This document shows positions 14,680-22,429 of a DNA stretch of 38,603 bases, one piece after another. The notes under the pieces are model-generated. The model did not search any database and was not told the origin of the DNA. It was given only the letters and a program-made list of their open reading frames with translations. The position numbers were made by a program, and so were the translations under genes. The stretch's first letter is position 1. Each line of letters opens with the position of its first letter. The DNA is from Actinomycetota bacterium (GTDB lineage: Bacteria > Actinomycetota > Acidimicrobiia > Acidimicrobiales > Ilumatobacteraceae), in contig JACQZX010000063.1 in the NCBI GenBank assembly GCA_016213665.1, forward strand, positions 1 through 38,603, written 5' to 3'.

Positions 14680-16904
14680 CGGGCAACACCCAGGAGTTGA
14701 CGCACGGTCTCGAGACCGGCGGCGGCGCGCAGGTCGTCGACACCAGCACCGAAACCGTCCCCGGAAACGGAGACCTGGTCGGCGAGCAACAGACCGAGTT
14801 GGCGACGTTCTGCCACCTCGAACGAACCGAAGGTGCGACGTAGCAGCGGCACCGTCGCAACGAACGAATCAGGAGCCAACGACGAAACCCACCCGTCGAT
14901 CAGGTCGAGCAGTTCACGGTCATGGAGCAAGACGGTGCCGCTGCCGGCAACGAAGCCCTCGACGAAGGACGCCCCGACCGCCGGCGATGTGCCCACCGAC
15001 AGCGCGCGCGAGAGCCTGTGACCCACTTGCGCTCGGTTCCAAGCTCCGCCGTCGTGCAGTAGCCGCGACGCCCGCCCCTGCACCAACCCGTGCACATCAT
15101 GGCGCTCGGCCACGAGCATGAGCACCGCCGGCCACTCGGTTCGCCGCAGTGGATGGTCGGTCAGGGCCAGTGCCGCTTGAACTGCAGTTAGACGATCAAC
15201 CATGGAGGCTGCAGCATCGTCATCCAGCGATCGACACGACATCAGCATGCCCGCCAGGACCCGGACGACGAGACCGTCGAACACCCTGCGCAATGACGGA
15301 GCGTCCGTGCCACGCACATCGCCGTAGCGCAGAGCTCGAGCAAGGGGCCCGAGCGTGTCGATCAACTGCACGACATCGGGATCGTGCGCTGCCTGCGCCT
15401 CCACCCGAACGACCACCGGTTGCACTGCCTCGGGCAGATCGGCAAGCAGCGCGGTCTCCAGGATCTGCACCATGTCGGCGAGTGTCATCGCTTCTGCCGC
15501 GCGTTCGAGCAAGCGATTGGCAGCCGCACCGCGCACGGTTGTTCCGTACGCGGACAACTCGATTACACGGATCGTAAGTTCCGGCTCCCAGCGCAGCAGC
15601 CAGGTTTCGCGGAACGTTCCGCTACTGCCGCGACCTGCTTCGACAACACCCCAGGCGACATCGAGCGCGCATAGGCGATGCAATAGCACTGAGCGGGCTC
15701 GCCCATTTGGTTTACGCACGTCGAGTTCCACGGTCTGCGCGTCGGCAGCGGGCCGCAGGCGAACGCGACGCTGCTGTGCACCGAGATCGCGCGCGAGTGG
15801 CACCTGGGGTGCGTCGTCGGGAACTTCGCCGATCGTGTCGCCGACGATCAGTTCGCGGTCGATCAGTGCCAGACCAGTGCTTCCCGCCATCACAGTGTCG
15901 GCCGCGTCGAGAACCTCCGCGAGGCCAGGCCGGGGTCGCAGTCTCAAGGTCGCCAGTGCTTCAGCGGTACGTGTGGCCGCGATCAGGTGCTCTGGGCTCG
16001 CCGACATGCCGCGCTCGCGCAACAAGCGCCCGGCTCGGACGAACCACCGGCTGATGCCGGTCGGGCCCGGGTGACGGAATACGTGCGAGTACCAACCCGG
16101 GCTGCGCACCCCGGCGCCATAGCCGGTTGCGCTCGCCAGCCGCCGATGAGTCCACGGCACCCACGAAACGCCGACCTTCACCTTCGACAACCCGCGCAAC
16201 GTACGGGCATCGACAACGGCTGACGGCATCGGCTCGCCGAGCGCGGGAACATGCCAGGCACCGCACACGACCGCGATGCGTTGGAAGTCGTCGGCAACAG
16301 CTCGACGAAGCGCCTGCCGCATGTGCGCCTCTCTACGTGCCTCGCGCCACGAGCCGGCCCCCGATTCGCCGCGCACGGCCGACATCGCCTCGGCGATCGC
16401 TTCGAACGCAGGCAGGCCGTCGCCGCGATGTTCGATGACGTCGTCCCACCATCGTTCCGGATCAGGGTCTCCTGCCGCCACAGCCAGCGCGGCCAGCGGA
16501 TCGCCTACCGGGTGATCGGCCAGTTGCAGTTCGCCGTCGCCATCAGTGTCGACATCATCGGCAAGGGAATTCGTCAGCGGCAGGTCTATGGCCCGCACGG
16601 GCACGCGATTCCTCACCGCCCAAGTGAAAGCTTGCCACTCGGGACTGAACTCGGCGAATGGCAGGAATTCAGCGCGCGCCGGCCGTTCGAGCACGTAACC
16701 GAGCAAGGCCACCGGCGGCACCAGTTGGGCGTGACCCACCCAGGCCAGCGCCGACTCGCAATCTGCGGGTAGTTCGACGAGTACGACATCGGGCTGCAGT
16801 TCGTCGAGCACTCGTACAACTGAACGCGCCGAGCCAGGGCCGTGATGTCGGACACCCAACAGGTGAACGACCGGAACCTGACGTGACGCCGGGCTGACGG
16901 TCAT
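14676..16904 (-). CDS. DUF5682-like protein with a TIKI/TraB/EreA-like N-terminal domain
   Basis: 742 residues, the largest protein of the operon. The N-terminus reads LLGVRHHGPGSA (His20-His21), followed by QPDVVLVELPAD (Glu44), WWDDVIEHRGD, REAHMRQAL and VVCGAWHVPAL (His218). A His pair near the start, a Glu on the next strand and a later GAxH match the layout of the TIKI/TraB/erythromycin-esterase superfamily, so a metal-dependent hydrolase is possible. The C-terminal 450 residues are mostly helical and unrecognised. The ATG at 16904 overlaps the vapC stop by 4 bases (ATGA), and its own stop overlaps the VWA start in the same way. The DUF assignment is from memory of the motif and context. 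Confidence 0.75.
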   Translation of the reverse strand: MTVSPASRQVPVVHLLGVRHHGPGSARSVVRVLDELQPDVVLVELPADCESALAWVGHAQLVPPVALLGYVLERPARAEFLPFAEFSPEWQAFTWAVRNRVPVRAIDLPLTNSLADDVDTDGDGELQLADHPVGDPLAALAVAAGDPDPERWWDDVIEHRGDGLPAFEAIAEAMSAVRGESGAGSWREARREAHMRQALRRAVADDFQRIAVVCGAWHVPALGEPMPSAVVDARTLRGLSKVKVGVSWVPWTHRRLASATGYGAGVRSPGWYSHVFRHPGPTGISRWFVRAGRLLRERGMSASPEHLIAATRTAEALATLRLRPRPGLAEVLDAADTVMAGSTGLALIDRELIVGDTIGEVPDDAPQVPLARDLGAQQRRVRLRPAADAQTVELDVRKPNGRARSVLLHRLCALDVAWGVVEAGRGSSGTFRETWLLRWEPELTIRVIELSAYGTTVRGAAANRLLERAAEAMTLADMVQILETALLADLPEAVQPVVVRVEAQAAHDPDVVQLIDTLGPLARALRYGDVRGTDAPSLRRVFDGLVVRVLAGMLMSCRSLDDDAAASMVDRLTAVQAALALTDHPLRRTEWPAVLMLVAERHDVHGLVQGRASRLLHDGGAWNRAQVGHRLSRALSVGTSPAVGASFVEGFVAGSGTVLLHDRELLDLIDGWVSSLAPDSFVATVPLLRRTFGSFEVAERRQLGLLLADQVSVSGDGFGAGVDDLRAAAGLETVRQLLGVAR

Positions 16905-17290
16905 GTCATTGCAGATACAACGTCGGTCTGCGAGAAGTCACTGCCCACGAACAGCAACGGCTCACTTCGGTCAATGGCCGCCGCGTAAGCGAAACAGTCG
17001 CCGAGATTCAGCCCGGCCCGATGCCGGCCCTTGCCGAACCGACGCCAGCCGTTAATCGCCTCGCGGGCCTGAGGCGCATCCACCGCAATGACTTCCACGG
17101 AGAATCGATCGAGTAGCGACTCTACAATCCGGGCACCTTCGACCCCCGCGCGAGCTTCTGCCACGATCAGAAGTTCCACCACTGTCACCGCGCTAATGCA
17201 ACACGGTTCGCTGTTAAGCGCTGCTTCTATCGCCGGACGCAGTGGTTCGTCAAGTAGTACCGCCATCACGGCTGACGTATCGATGACCAT
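16901..17290 (-). CDS. vapC: VapC-type PIN-domain toxin embedded in the MoxR operon
   Basis: 129 residues with an intact PIN active site: D4 in MVIDTSAVMA, E39 in VTVVEL, D98 in LNLGDCFAYA and D118 in LFVGSDFS. VapC toxins cut specific tRNA or rRNA sites. All acidic residues are present, so it should be active. Its start overlaps the vapB stop by one base (TGATG), and its stop overlaps the DUF5682-like start (ATGA), so toxin and operon protein are probably translated together. This placement is unusual. Confidence 0.9.
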   Translation of the reverse strand: MVIDTSAVMAVLLDEPLRPAIEAALNSEPCCISAVTVVELLIVAEARAGVEGARIVESLLDRFSVEVIAVDAPQAREAINGWRRFGKGRHRAGLNLGDCFAYAAAIDRSEPLLFVGSDFSQTDVVSAMT

Positions 17291-17535
17291 CAGCTCGGGA
17301 GACCATTCTCGTCGTAGCCGAGGATCTCGTCCTCGGACCTGGCGTCAAGCACGGGCAGGCGCTTGAAATCGTCGATCAGGTCGTCGATAGAACGTCGCCG
17401 ACGACGACTGCGACGTTCCTCGGCAAGTCGTTGCTCCAAAGAATTGACGATGACATCGGTCAACGACTCTCCCGTTAGGGCTGCCAACTCGCGAGCCAAC
17501 TGATCCGCTCGGTCGTTCTTGATACTGAGTGCCAT
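17290..17535 (-). CDS. vapB: VapB-type antitoxin (Rv0623/PSK family)
   Basis: 81 residues. The N-terminus MALSIKNDRADQLARELAALTGES is the signature of the Rv0623-like antitoxin family, a short ribbon-helix-helix-type DNA-binding segment. A very basic patch (RRSRRRRRS) and an acidic C-terminus that would wrap the toxin follow. It should neutralise the VapC encoded directly downstream and repress its own promoter. It begins 45 bases after the stop codon of the MoxR gene, the only gap of its size in the operon, and the gap is AT-rich. Confidence 0.9.
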   Translation of the reverse strand: MALSIKNDRADQLARELAALTGESLTDVIVNSLEQRLAEERRSRRRRRSIDDLIDDFKRLPVLDARSEDEILGYDENGLPS

Positions 17536-17537
17536 TC

Positions 17538-17560
17538 TAGAAGTATACCCTCTAATATAT
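17538..17560 (-). promoter_or_regulatory. vapB promoter and imperfect palindrome in an AT-rich gap
   Basis: On the minus strand a good -10 hexamer TATACT (17542-17547) lies exactly 6 bases before the vapB ATG, so the transcript would be leaderless. The same bases lie in an imperfect palindrome with TAGA/TCTA ends (17538-17554), which suits VapB autorepression. This promoter would also drive the DUF5682-like and VWA genes, separating them from the SWIM-DUF5691-MoxR half. Confidence 0.6.
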
Positions 17561-17580
17561 AACTACATACAGCTGACGGC

Positions 17581-18708
17581 TCACAATCCGCGACAGGCTT
17601 CGTAGAAGTCGACCCACTCGGCCCGATCGCGCACGACTGCCTCCAAGTACTCACGCCATGCCACCGAGTCGTGAACGGGATCCTTCACCACTGCACCCAC
17701 GATGCCGGCCGCCACATCGGCGGAGCTGAGTCGTCCGTTGCCGAAGTGAGCGGCGAGAGCAACACCGTTGGTGACAACCGAGATCGCTTCAGCGGTGGAG
17801 AGCGAGCCACTCGGAATTTTCAGGCTCACCCGTCCGTCCTCGGTGGCACCGGCGCGCAATTCGCGAAAGATGGTCACGACTCGGCGGATTTCGTCGTTGG
17901 CAGCAGGGACAACGGGTAGTCGCAATGCGGCGCCGAGTTCGCCCACGCGCCGCTCGACAATCGCCACTTCCTCCTCGATATCGGTGGGCAGCGGTAACAC
18001 CACCGTGTTGAATCGGCGTCGCAGCGCCGCCGAGAGATCGTTGACGCCGCGATCGCGATCATTAGCGGTGGCGATGACGTTGAACCCGGCAATCGCCGGC
18101 ACCTCACCACCGAGCTCGGGCAGCGGCAGTGTCTTCTCGCTGAGCACTGTGACCAAGGCGTCTTGCACGTCGCTGGGCATGCGAGTCAGTTCTTCCACGC
18201 GCGCAATCGAGCCCCGCTCCATTGCGCGATAGATCGGGCTGGGCACCAGCGCGGCCACACTCGGCCCTTCCGCAAGTAGCCGCGCATAGTTCCAGCCGTA
18301 ACGCAGCTGTTCCTCGGCCGTTCCGGCGGTGCCCTGTACCAGCAAAGTCGAGTCGCCGCTGATCGCCGCCGCCAGATGCTCGCTCAACCACGTCTTGGCG
18401 GTGCCGGGAACACCGAGCAACAGCAGCGCGCGATCGGTGGCGAGCGTCGCGACGGCGATCTCGACCAGACGGCGACGACCGACATACTTCGGCGTGATGA
18501 CGCTGCCGTCGGCCAACTTGCCGCCGAGCACGTAGGTGACCACGGCCCACGGAGAAAGACGCCAACTGGGTGGTCGCTCACGATCGTCCGCCTTGGCGAG
18601 CGCCGCCAGTTCGTGTGCAAATTCCTGCTCGGCGTGGGGACGCAATATCGAGTTCGTCGCAGTCACGGTCTTGTCGGCCGAGACACGGCCTTGTCGAGGT
18701 TGGCTCAT
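17581..18708 (-). CDS. MoxR-family AAA+ ATPase
   Basis: 375 residues. Walker A is GVPGTAKT (99-106), the Walker B region is IARVEELTR (168-176, with E172/E173), sensor 1 is IATAND (212-217) and an arginine-finger region is ALRRRFN (228-234). The family's characteristic PSPIYRAMERG and MPSDVQDALVTVLSE segments are present. MoxR ATPases act with VWA partners in assembling, activating or remodelling proteins. The start overlaps the stop of the DUF5691-like gene (ATGA). No VWA gene follows directly because vapBC and the DUF5682-like gene come in between. Confidence 0.9.
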   Translation of the reverse strand: MSQPRQGRVSADKTVTATNSILRPHAEQEFAHELAALAKADDRERPPSWRLSPWAVVTYVLGGKLADGSVITPKYVGRRRLVEIAVATLATDRALLLLGVPGTAKTWLSEHLAAAISGDSTLLVQGTAGTAEEQLRYGWNYARLLAEGPSVAALVPSPIYRAMERGSIARVEELTRMPSDVQDALVTVLSEKTLPLPELGGEVPAIAGFNVIATANDRDRGVNDLSAALRRRFNTVVLPLPTDIEEEVAIVERRVGELGAALRLPVVPAANDEIRRVVTIFRELRAGATEDGRVSLKIPSGSLSTAEAISVVTNGVALAAHFGNGRLSSADVAAGIVGAVVKDPVHDSVAWREYLEAVVRDRAEWVDFYEACRGL

Positions 18709-19526
18709 GCTGGCTCCAGTTCCGTGAGCATGTGATGACGAAGTCGCGCGAGGTCGGCGAGAGCGAACGCGAGGCCGATAGATGGCGACGATGGATCGAC
18801 GCTACCGACGGCCTTGACGACCGCCGGCAACGCGTCCGCGCGAACGCGGGCAACGAGGTTGACGAGTACGGCACGGTGTGCGGACCCGAACCGCGCGCTG
18901 GCCAAGCCCGTTGCCAATGTGCGCGCCACTTCGCCGGCCTCGGCAGTGAGCAACGGAACAAGGTCGGGCACGACCGGCAATGCCGGTAGCTCGGCCGCCG
19001 TTGCCTCTTGTGCCGCGACCTGTTTGGCCACGCAGGCCAAAGGCGGCGACCATTCGATCATCCAAAGGCCGAGGGGCCCGGCAGCCAACAGGGCGCGGGC
19101 GTGCCGGACGGCGTCGGCGCGATGGCGGGCGAGCACCGTGGGCACCAGTTCTGGTGCCAACCGCCAACCATTGCGCACCACCGTCAACAGCCATTCGTCT
19201 TCGAGTACGGGCCAATCGGCGACGACACGCCACCATGTTGCCGTCGCGAGGGCGGGCGAAGCCGGGCGCGCATCCGCAAGCGGTGGGGCGACACTCGCCA
19301 CCGGCGCGCCGGCCAGTAGCCCAGCACGCCGCACCACCACCGTCGCGGCCACTTGCCGAAGCATCCGCTGCGATGGCGTCGGTAGTGGATCGTCGGCGGC
19401 GAGGTCGGCAAGTCCGCCGCGCAGGGGCACGGGTGGCTCGCGACGATCGGTGCCAAGCAGGGCGACAGTGACCAGTCGATCCCAGTAGTCGGCAATCGAT
19501 ACCTCGCCTTGGGTGGTGCCGATCAT
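18705..19526 (-). CDS. DUF5691-like protein
   Basis: 273 residues. The N-terminal WDRLVTVALLGTDRREPP segment is the hallmark I associate with DUF5691 proteins beside SWIM and MoxR genes. The rest is Ala/Leu-rich helices, possibly HEAT-like, with no catalytic motif. It seems short: I recall family members near 450 residues. The frame is open to 19838, but the ATG at 19526 overlaps the SWIM gene stop in the ATGA pattern seen throughout this operon and fits the family start. No function is known. Confidence 0.65.
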   Translation of the reverse strand: MIGTTQGEVSIADYWDRLVTVALLGTDRREPPVPLRGGLADLAADDPLPTPSQRMLRQVAATVVVRRAGLLAGAPVASVAPPLADARPASPALATATWWRVVADWPVLEDEWLLTVVRNGWRLAPELVPTVLARHRADAVRHARALLAAGPLGLWMIEWSPPLACVAKQVAAQEATAAELPALPVVPDLVPLLTAEAGEVARTLATGLASARFGSAHRAVLVNLVARVRADALPAVVKAVGSVDPSSPSIGLAFALADLARLRHHMLTELEPA

Positions 19527-20950
19527 GCCGTCGCCGCCAGGAAACTGCGATCGGCGGTGGGACCGATATCGATGGCGCGGTCGGCGAGGTGAACAGTGAG
19601 CGGAACCATTCCGAGCGGCGTCCACTCGGCTGTTATGGCCACCGGACGCCCGGCGCTGCATGCAAGTAGTTGGCCGACACCGGGGGTGATGCGGTTGTTT
19701 TGATCGACGAGCGGCACCGAACCGGTGGCATCGGTGAGGACCCAGCGACCGTTGTGGCGCGCCGGCGCGGCCAGCACGCACACCGGATAGCGCTCTAGCC
19801 ACGGCTCCACGGCCACGGCCATGCCGACCTGCGCACATGCCGCGGCGACCGAACCGGCAGCACCGAGCTGGCTGCGCAATGCGTCGCCATCGGTGCGCGG
19901 TTCGGAATGACGCGGCCCGACAAGCGCGCGTAGGCCGAGCGCACCGGGGTATCGAAAGAGATCGGCTTCGACGACTGAGCCAACCGCCAACGAGTCATCG
20001 AGGCTCTGCCCGTAGGCAGCGAACGACAAGGCCAGCGCCCACCTCTCGCACTGTTCGCCGCGCAGCCACAGGCGCCGCACTTCGATCCGGTCCTCACGAT
20101 TGTCGCTGCGGCCCATCACCGCCCAGTGATCGGTGTGCGGCACGCCGGCAAGCACATCGGCCTGGCGTACTTGCCAACCGATCGCCGCTGCCACCGAATC
20201 GGCGAGGCTCGTCGGCAACGACCCGAGATGGCCGCCGGCACTAGCCAGTAGGTGCAATGCACCCAGCTCGGCCAGCACGTGCTCATGCCAGTCGGGATTT
20301 GCGCCGACCATTCCTGCAAGGCGACGAACGCGGTTGGCCAGACCACCGACTTGAGCATCGATCAGGCGCCCGGCCAAGCCATCCCAGGTGGAGTAGTTGG
20401 CCAGCACCGGATCGCCGAGCCCGGTGCGCAAGCGATCTTCAAGCCAGCGGTTCAACTCACCGAGACCGGCGGCCATACGCGCTACACGGTCGTCGCGAGT
20501 GCTCTTCGGGTCGCGATCGGGAGGAGCAGCGGAAGCAGCGTCGGACCCGAGGTCCGACGCTGTCGTCGCCACCTTCGATGGAAGTACAGCTACGGCCTCG
20601 GGCTTCTCTGCACGCTTGGCCAGCCAGGTCGCGGCGAAACCTGGAGCCTGCCCGGCGGGCACGAGCCCGCGCACCCACAACAGCAGCAGACCGAGCGAGT
20701 GTTTGCACGGCAACACCCGGCTGGGACAACTGCAGCGGTAAGCGACGGCAACGTGATCGACCACACACTCGTAGGGCTCGGCGCTGCCTCCGATGAAGCG
20801 TCCCCACACCGCCCGGTCGTCGCAACCGGTGCCGACCCAGCGGGTCGGTGTGGCCAGGGGTTGCGCGGCGGCGATCGAGGACGGCTTGGGCGCAAGCGCG
20901 AAGACCTGCTCGATCTGCCACACCTGCGCGGGAATCGTCGCATCCGTCAC
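19523..20950 (-). CDS. SWIM zinc-finger protein, first gene of the MoxR/VWA operon
   Basis: 475 residues. The SWIM motif CxCx(n)CxH is present as YRCSCPSRVLPCKHSLGLLLLW at about residues 71-92; SWIM fingers bind Zn2+ and mediate DNA or protein contacts. A low-complexity Ala/Asp-rich linker and a long, Leu/Ala-rich C-terminal part follow, with no recognisable enzyme motif. The frame is open to 21064. I prefer the GTG at 20950 because TACCGT lies 7 bases before it and the upstream residues are shadow-like. It is divergent from the cystathionine beta-synthase gene. Its stop overlaps the DUF5691-like start by 4 bases. Confidence 0.8.
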   Translation of the reverse strand: MTDATIPAQVWQIEQVFALAPKPSSIAAAQPLATPTRWVGTGCDDRAVWGRFIGGSAEPYECVVDHVAVAYRCSCPSRVLPCKHSLGLLLLWVRGLVPAGQAPGFAATWLAKRAEKPEAVAVLPSKVATTASDLGSDAASAAPPDRDPKSTRDDRVARMAAGLGELNRWLEDRLRTGLGDPVLANYSTWDGLAGRLIDAQVGGLANRVRRLAGMVGANPDWHEHVLAELGALHLLASAGGHLGSLPTSLADSVAAAIGWQVRQADVLAGVPHTDHWAVMGRSDNREDRIEVRRLWLRGEQCERWALALSFAAYGQSLDDSLAVGSVVEADLFRYPGALGLRALVGPRHSEPRTDGDALRSQLGAAGSVAAACAQVGMAVAVEPWLERYPVCVLAAPARHNGRWVLTDATGSVPLVDQNNRITPGVGQLLACSAGRPVAITAEWTPLGMVPLTVHLADRAIDIGPTADRSFLAATA

Positions 20951-20957
20951 TGGCTCC

Positions 20958-20963
20958 ACGGTA
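20958..20963 (-). promoter_or_regulatory. Putative -10 (TACCGT) of the SWIM-DUF5691-MoxR operon
   Basis: TACCGT on the minus strand lies 7 bases before the GTG at 20950, in the 66-base divergent gap. Confidence 0.4.
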
Positions 20964-21004
20964 GCCACGGGGTGCAACGCAGTGACGCAGGCATTCCCGG
21001 CCGG

Positions 21005-21010
21005 TACTCT
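21005..21010 (+). promoter_or_regulatory. Putative -10 (TACTCT) of the cystathionine beta-synthase gene
   Basis: TACTCT lies 6 bases before the ATG at 21017, the leaderless spacing. Confidence 0.4.
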
Positions 21011-21016
21011 GCGGGT

Positions 21017-22429
21017 ATGGCCTGGGGCAACGACGCCGCCGATGCGCGGCTGCACGGTACACAAATCGCCGAGAGCGTGATCGACCTGATCGGCAATACG
21101 CCGCTGGTGGTCCTGAAACGGATCACCGAACTACACGACCTCCCCTGCGTGCTGGCCATGAAGATGGAGACGAACAACCCGGGCGGCTCGTCCAAGGATC
21201 GCCCGGCACTGGAGATGATCCTCGCCGGCGAGCGCGACGGCCTGCTGCAACCCGGGGGAACGATCGTCGAGCCGACCAGTGGCAACACTGGCGTCGGGCT
21301 GGCGATCGTGGCCGCGCAACGCGGCTACAAGTGCGTGTTCGTGATGACCGACAAGGTCGCGCCAGAGAAGGTCAGCCTGCTGCGCGCCTATGGCGCCGAG
21401 GTTGTCGTGTGTCCGGTGGCGGTGCCCCCGGAAGATCCGCAGAGCTACTACAAGGTTGCCGAACGCCTCACGGTGGAGCGCAAGGCGTTCCGGCCCAATC
21501 AATACGCCAATCCCAACAACCCGCTCGCACACGCACTCACCACCGGCCCCGAGTTGTGGGCACAGACCGATGGTCGCATCACACACTTCGTAGCCGGTGC
21601 CGGCACCTGCGGAACGATCACGGGCACGGCGCGATATCTGAAGCAGCAGAACCCGAGGGTGCGCATCATCGCCGCCGACCCCGACGCCTCCGTGTTCAGC
21701 GGCGGCTCTGGCCGGCCCTATCTGGTGGAAGGTGTCGGCGAAGACTTCTACCCAGCCGCGTGGGCACCAGAGTTGTACGACGAAGTAATCCCGGTCAGCG
21801 ACGAAGAATCCTTTCTGGTCGCACGCCAGGTCAGCCGTGAGGAAGGAATCCTGATCGGCGGGTCGGGCGGTCTTGCGGTCGCAGCCGCGATCAAAATCGC
21901 GAAGTCGGCCGACCCCGACGACATCGTTGTCGTGCTCAACCCCGACTCCGGCCGTGGCTATCTATCGCGGGTGTTCGACGATCGCTGGATGGCCACCTTC
22001 GGATTCCTTCAGGAATCCGATGAGTGCATCTCGACAGTGCTCGGCACCCGCGGTGACACGCCGTCGTTGCTCTACGTCAATCCCGCCACCTCGGTTCGCG
22101 ACACGATCGATCTCATGCGCGCCAATGGGATCAGCCAACTGCCCGTGTGCAAGAACACTCCCCCCTTCGCAGCCGCCGAGGTCTCCGGCGCAGTGGACGA
22201 GTTGGACCTGATGGAGGCCGTCTATCACGACCCGGCGGTAATGAAGAAGCAAGTGGAGTCGGTGATGGGGCCGAAGTTGCCCACGATCGGCGCCGGACAG
22301 GCAGTTTCACTGGCCGTGTCGATGCTCGACAGTTCGCCCGCGCTGTTGGTTCTGGCAGGTGGCCGGCCGCTGAGCGTGCTGACGCGCACCGACCTGCTCA
22401 CCTACTTCGAGGCTGTAAATCATGGGTGA
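21017..22429 (+). CDS. cbs: Cystathionine beta-synthase with C-terminal CBS domains
   Basis: 470 residues. The PLP-dependent catalytic domain (about 15-320) has the Schiff-base lysine K60 in NPGGSSKDR and the PLP-phosphate and substrate loops EPTSGNTG and GAGTCGTITG. Two CBS motifs follow (about 340-470), the regulatory pair found in many cystathionine beta-synthases. It condenses serine (or O-acetylserine) with homocysteine to cystathionine, or acts as a cysteine synthase. The frame is open far upstream to 20252, but that part is antisense to the SWIM gene. The stop overlaps the next gene by 8 bases, so the two form a transsulfuration operon. Confidence 0.93.
   Translation: MAWGNDAADARLHGTQIAESVIDLIGNTPLVVLKRITELHDLPCVLAMKMETNNPGGSSKDRPALEMILAGERDGLLQPGGTIVEPTSGNTGVGLAIVAAQRGYKCVFVMTDKVAPEKVSLLRAYGAEVVVCPVAVPPEDPQSYYKVAERLTVERKAFRPNQYANPNNPLAHALTTGPELWAQTDGRITHFVAGAGTCGTITGTARYLKQQNPRVRIIAADPDASVFSGGSGRPYLVEGVGEDFYPAAWAPELYDEVIPVSDEESFLVARQVSREEGILIGGSGGLAVAAAIKIAKSADPDDIVVVLNPDSGRGYLSRVFDDRWMATFGFLQESDECISTVLGTRGDTPSLLYVNPATSVRDTIDLMRANGISQLPVCKNTPPFAAAEVSGAVDELDLMEAVYHDPAVMKKQVESVMGPKLPTIGAGQAVSLAVSMLDSSPALLVLAGGRPLSVLTRTDLLTYFEAVNHG

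Noticed and set aside
20252-21016. N-terminal extension of the cystathionine beta-synthase frame
   Set aside because: Antisense to the SWIM gene; the family start fits the ATG at 21017 with its -10.
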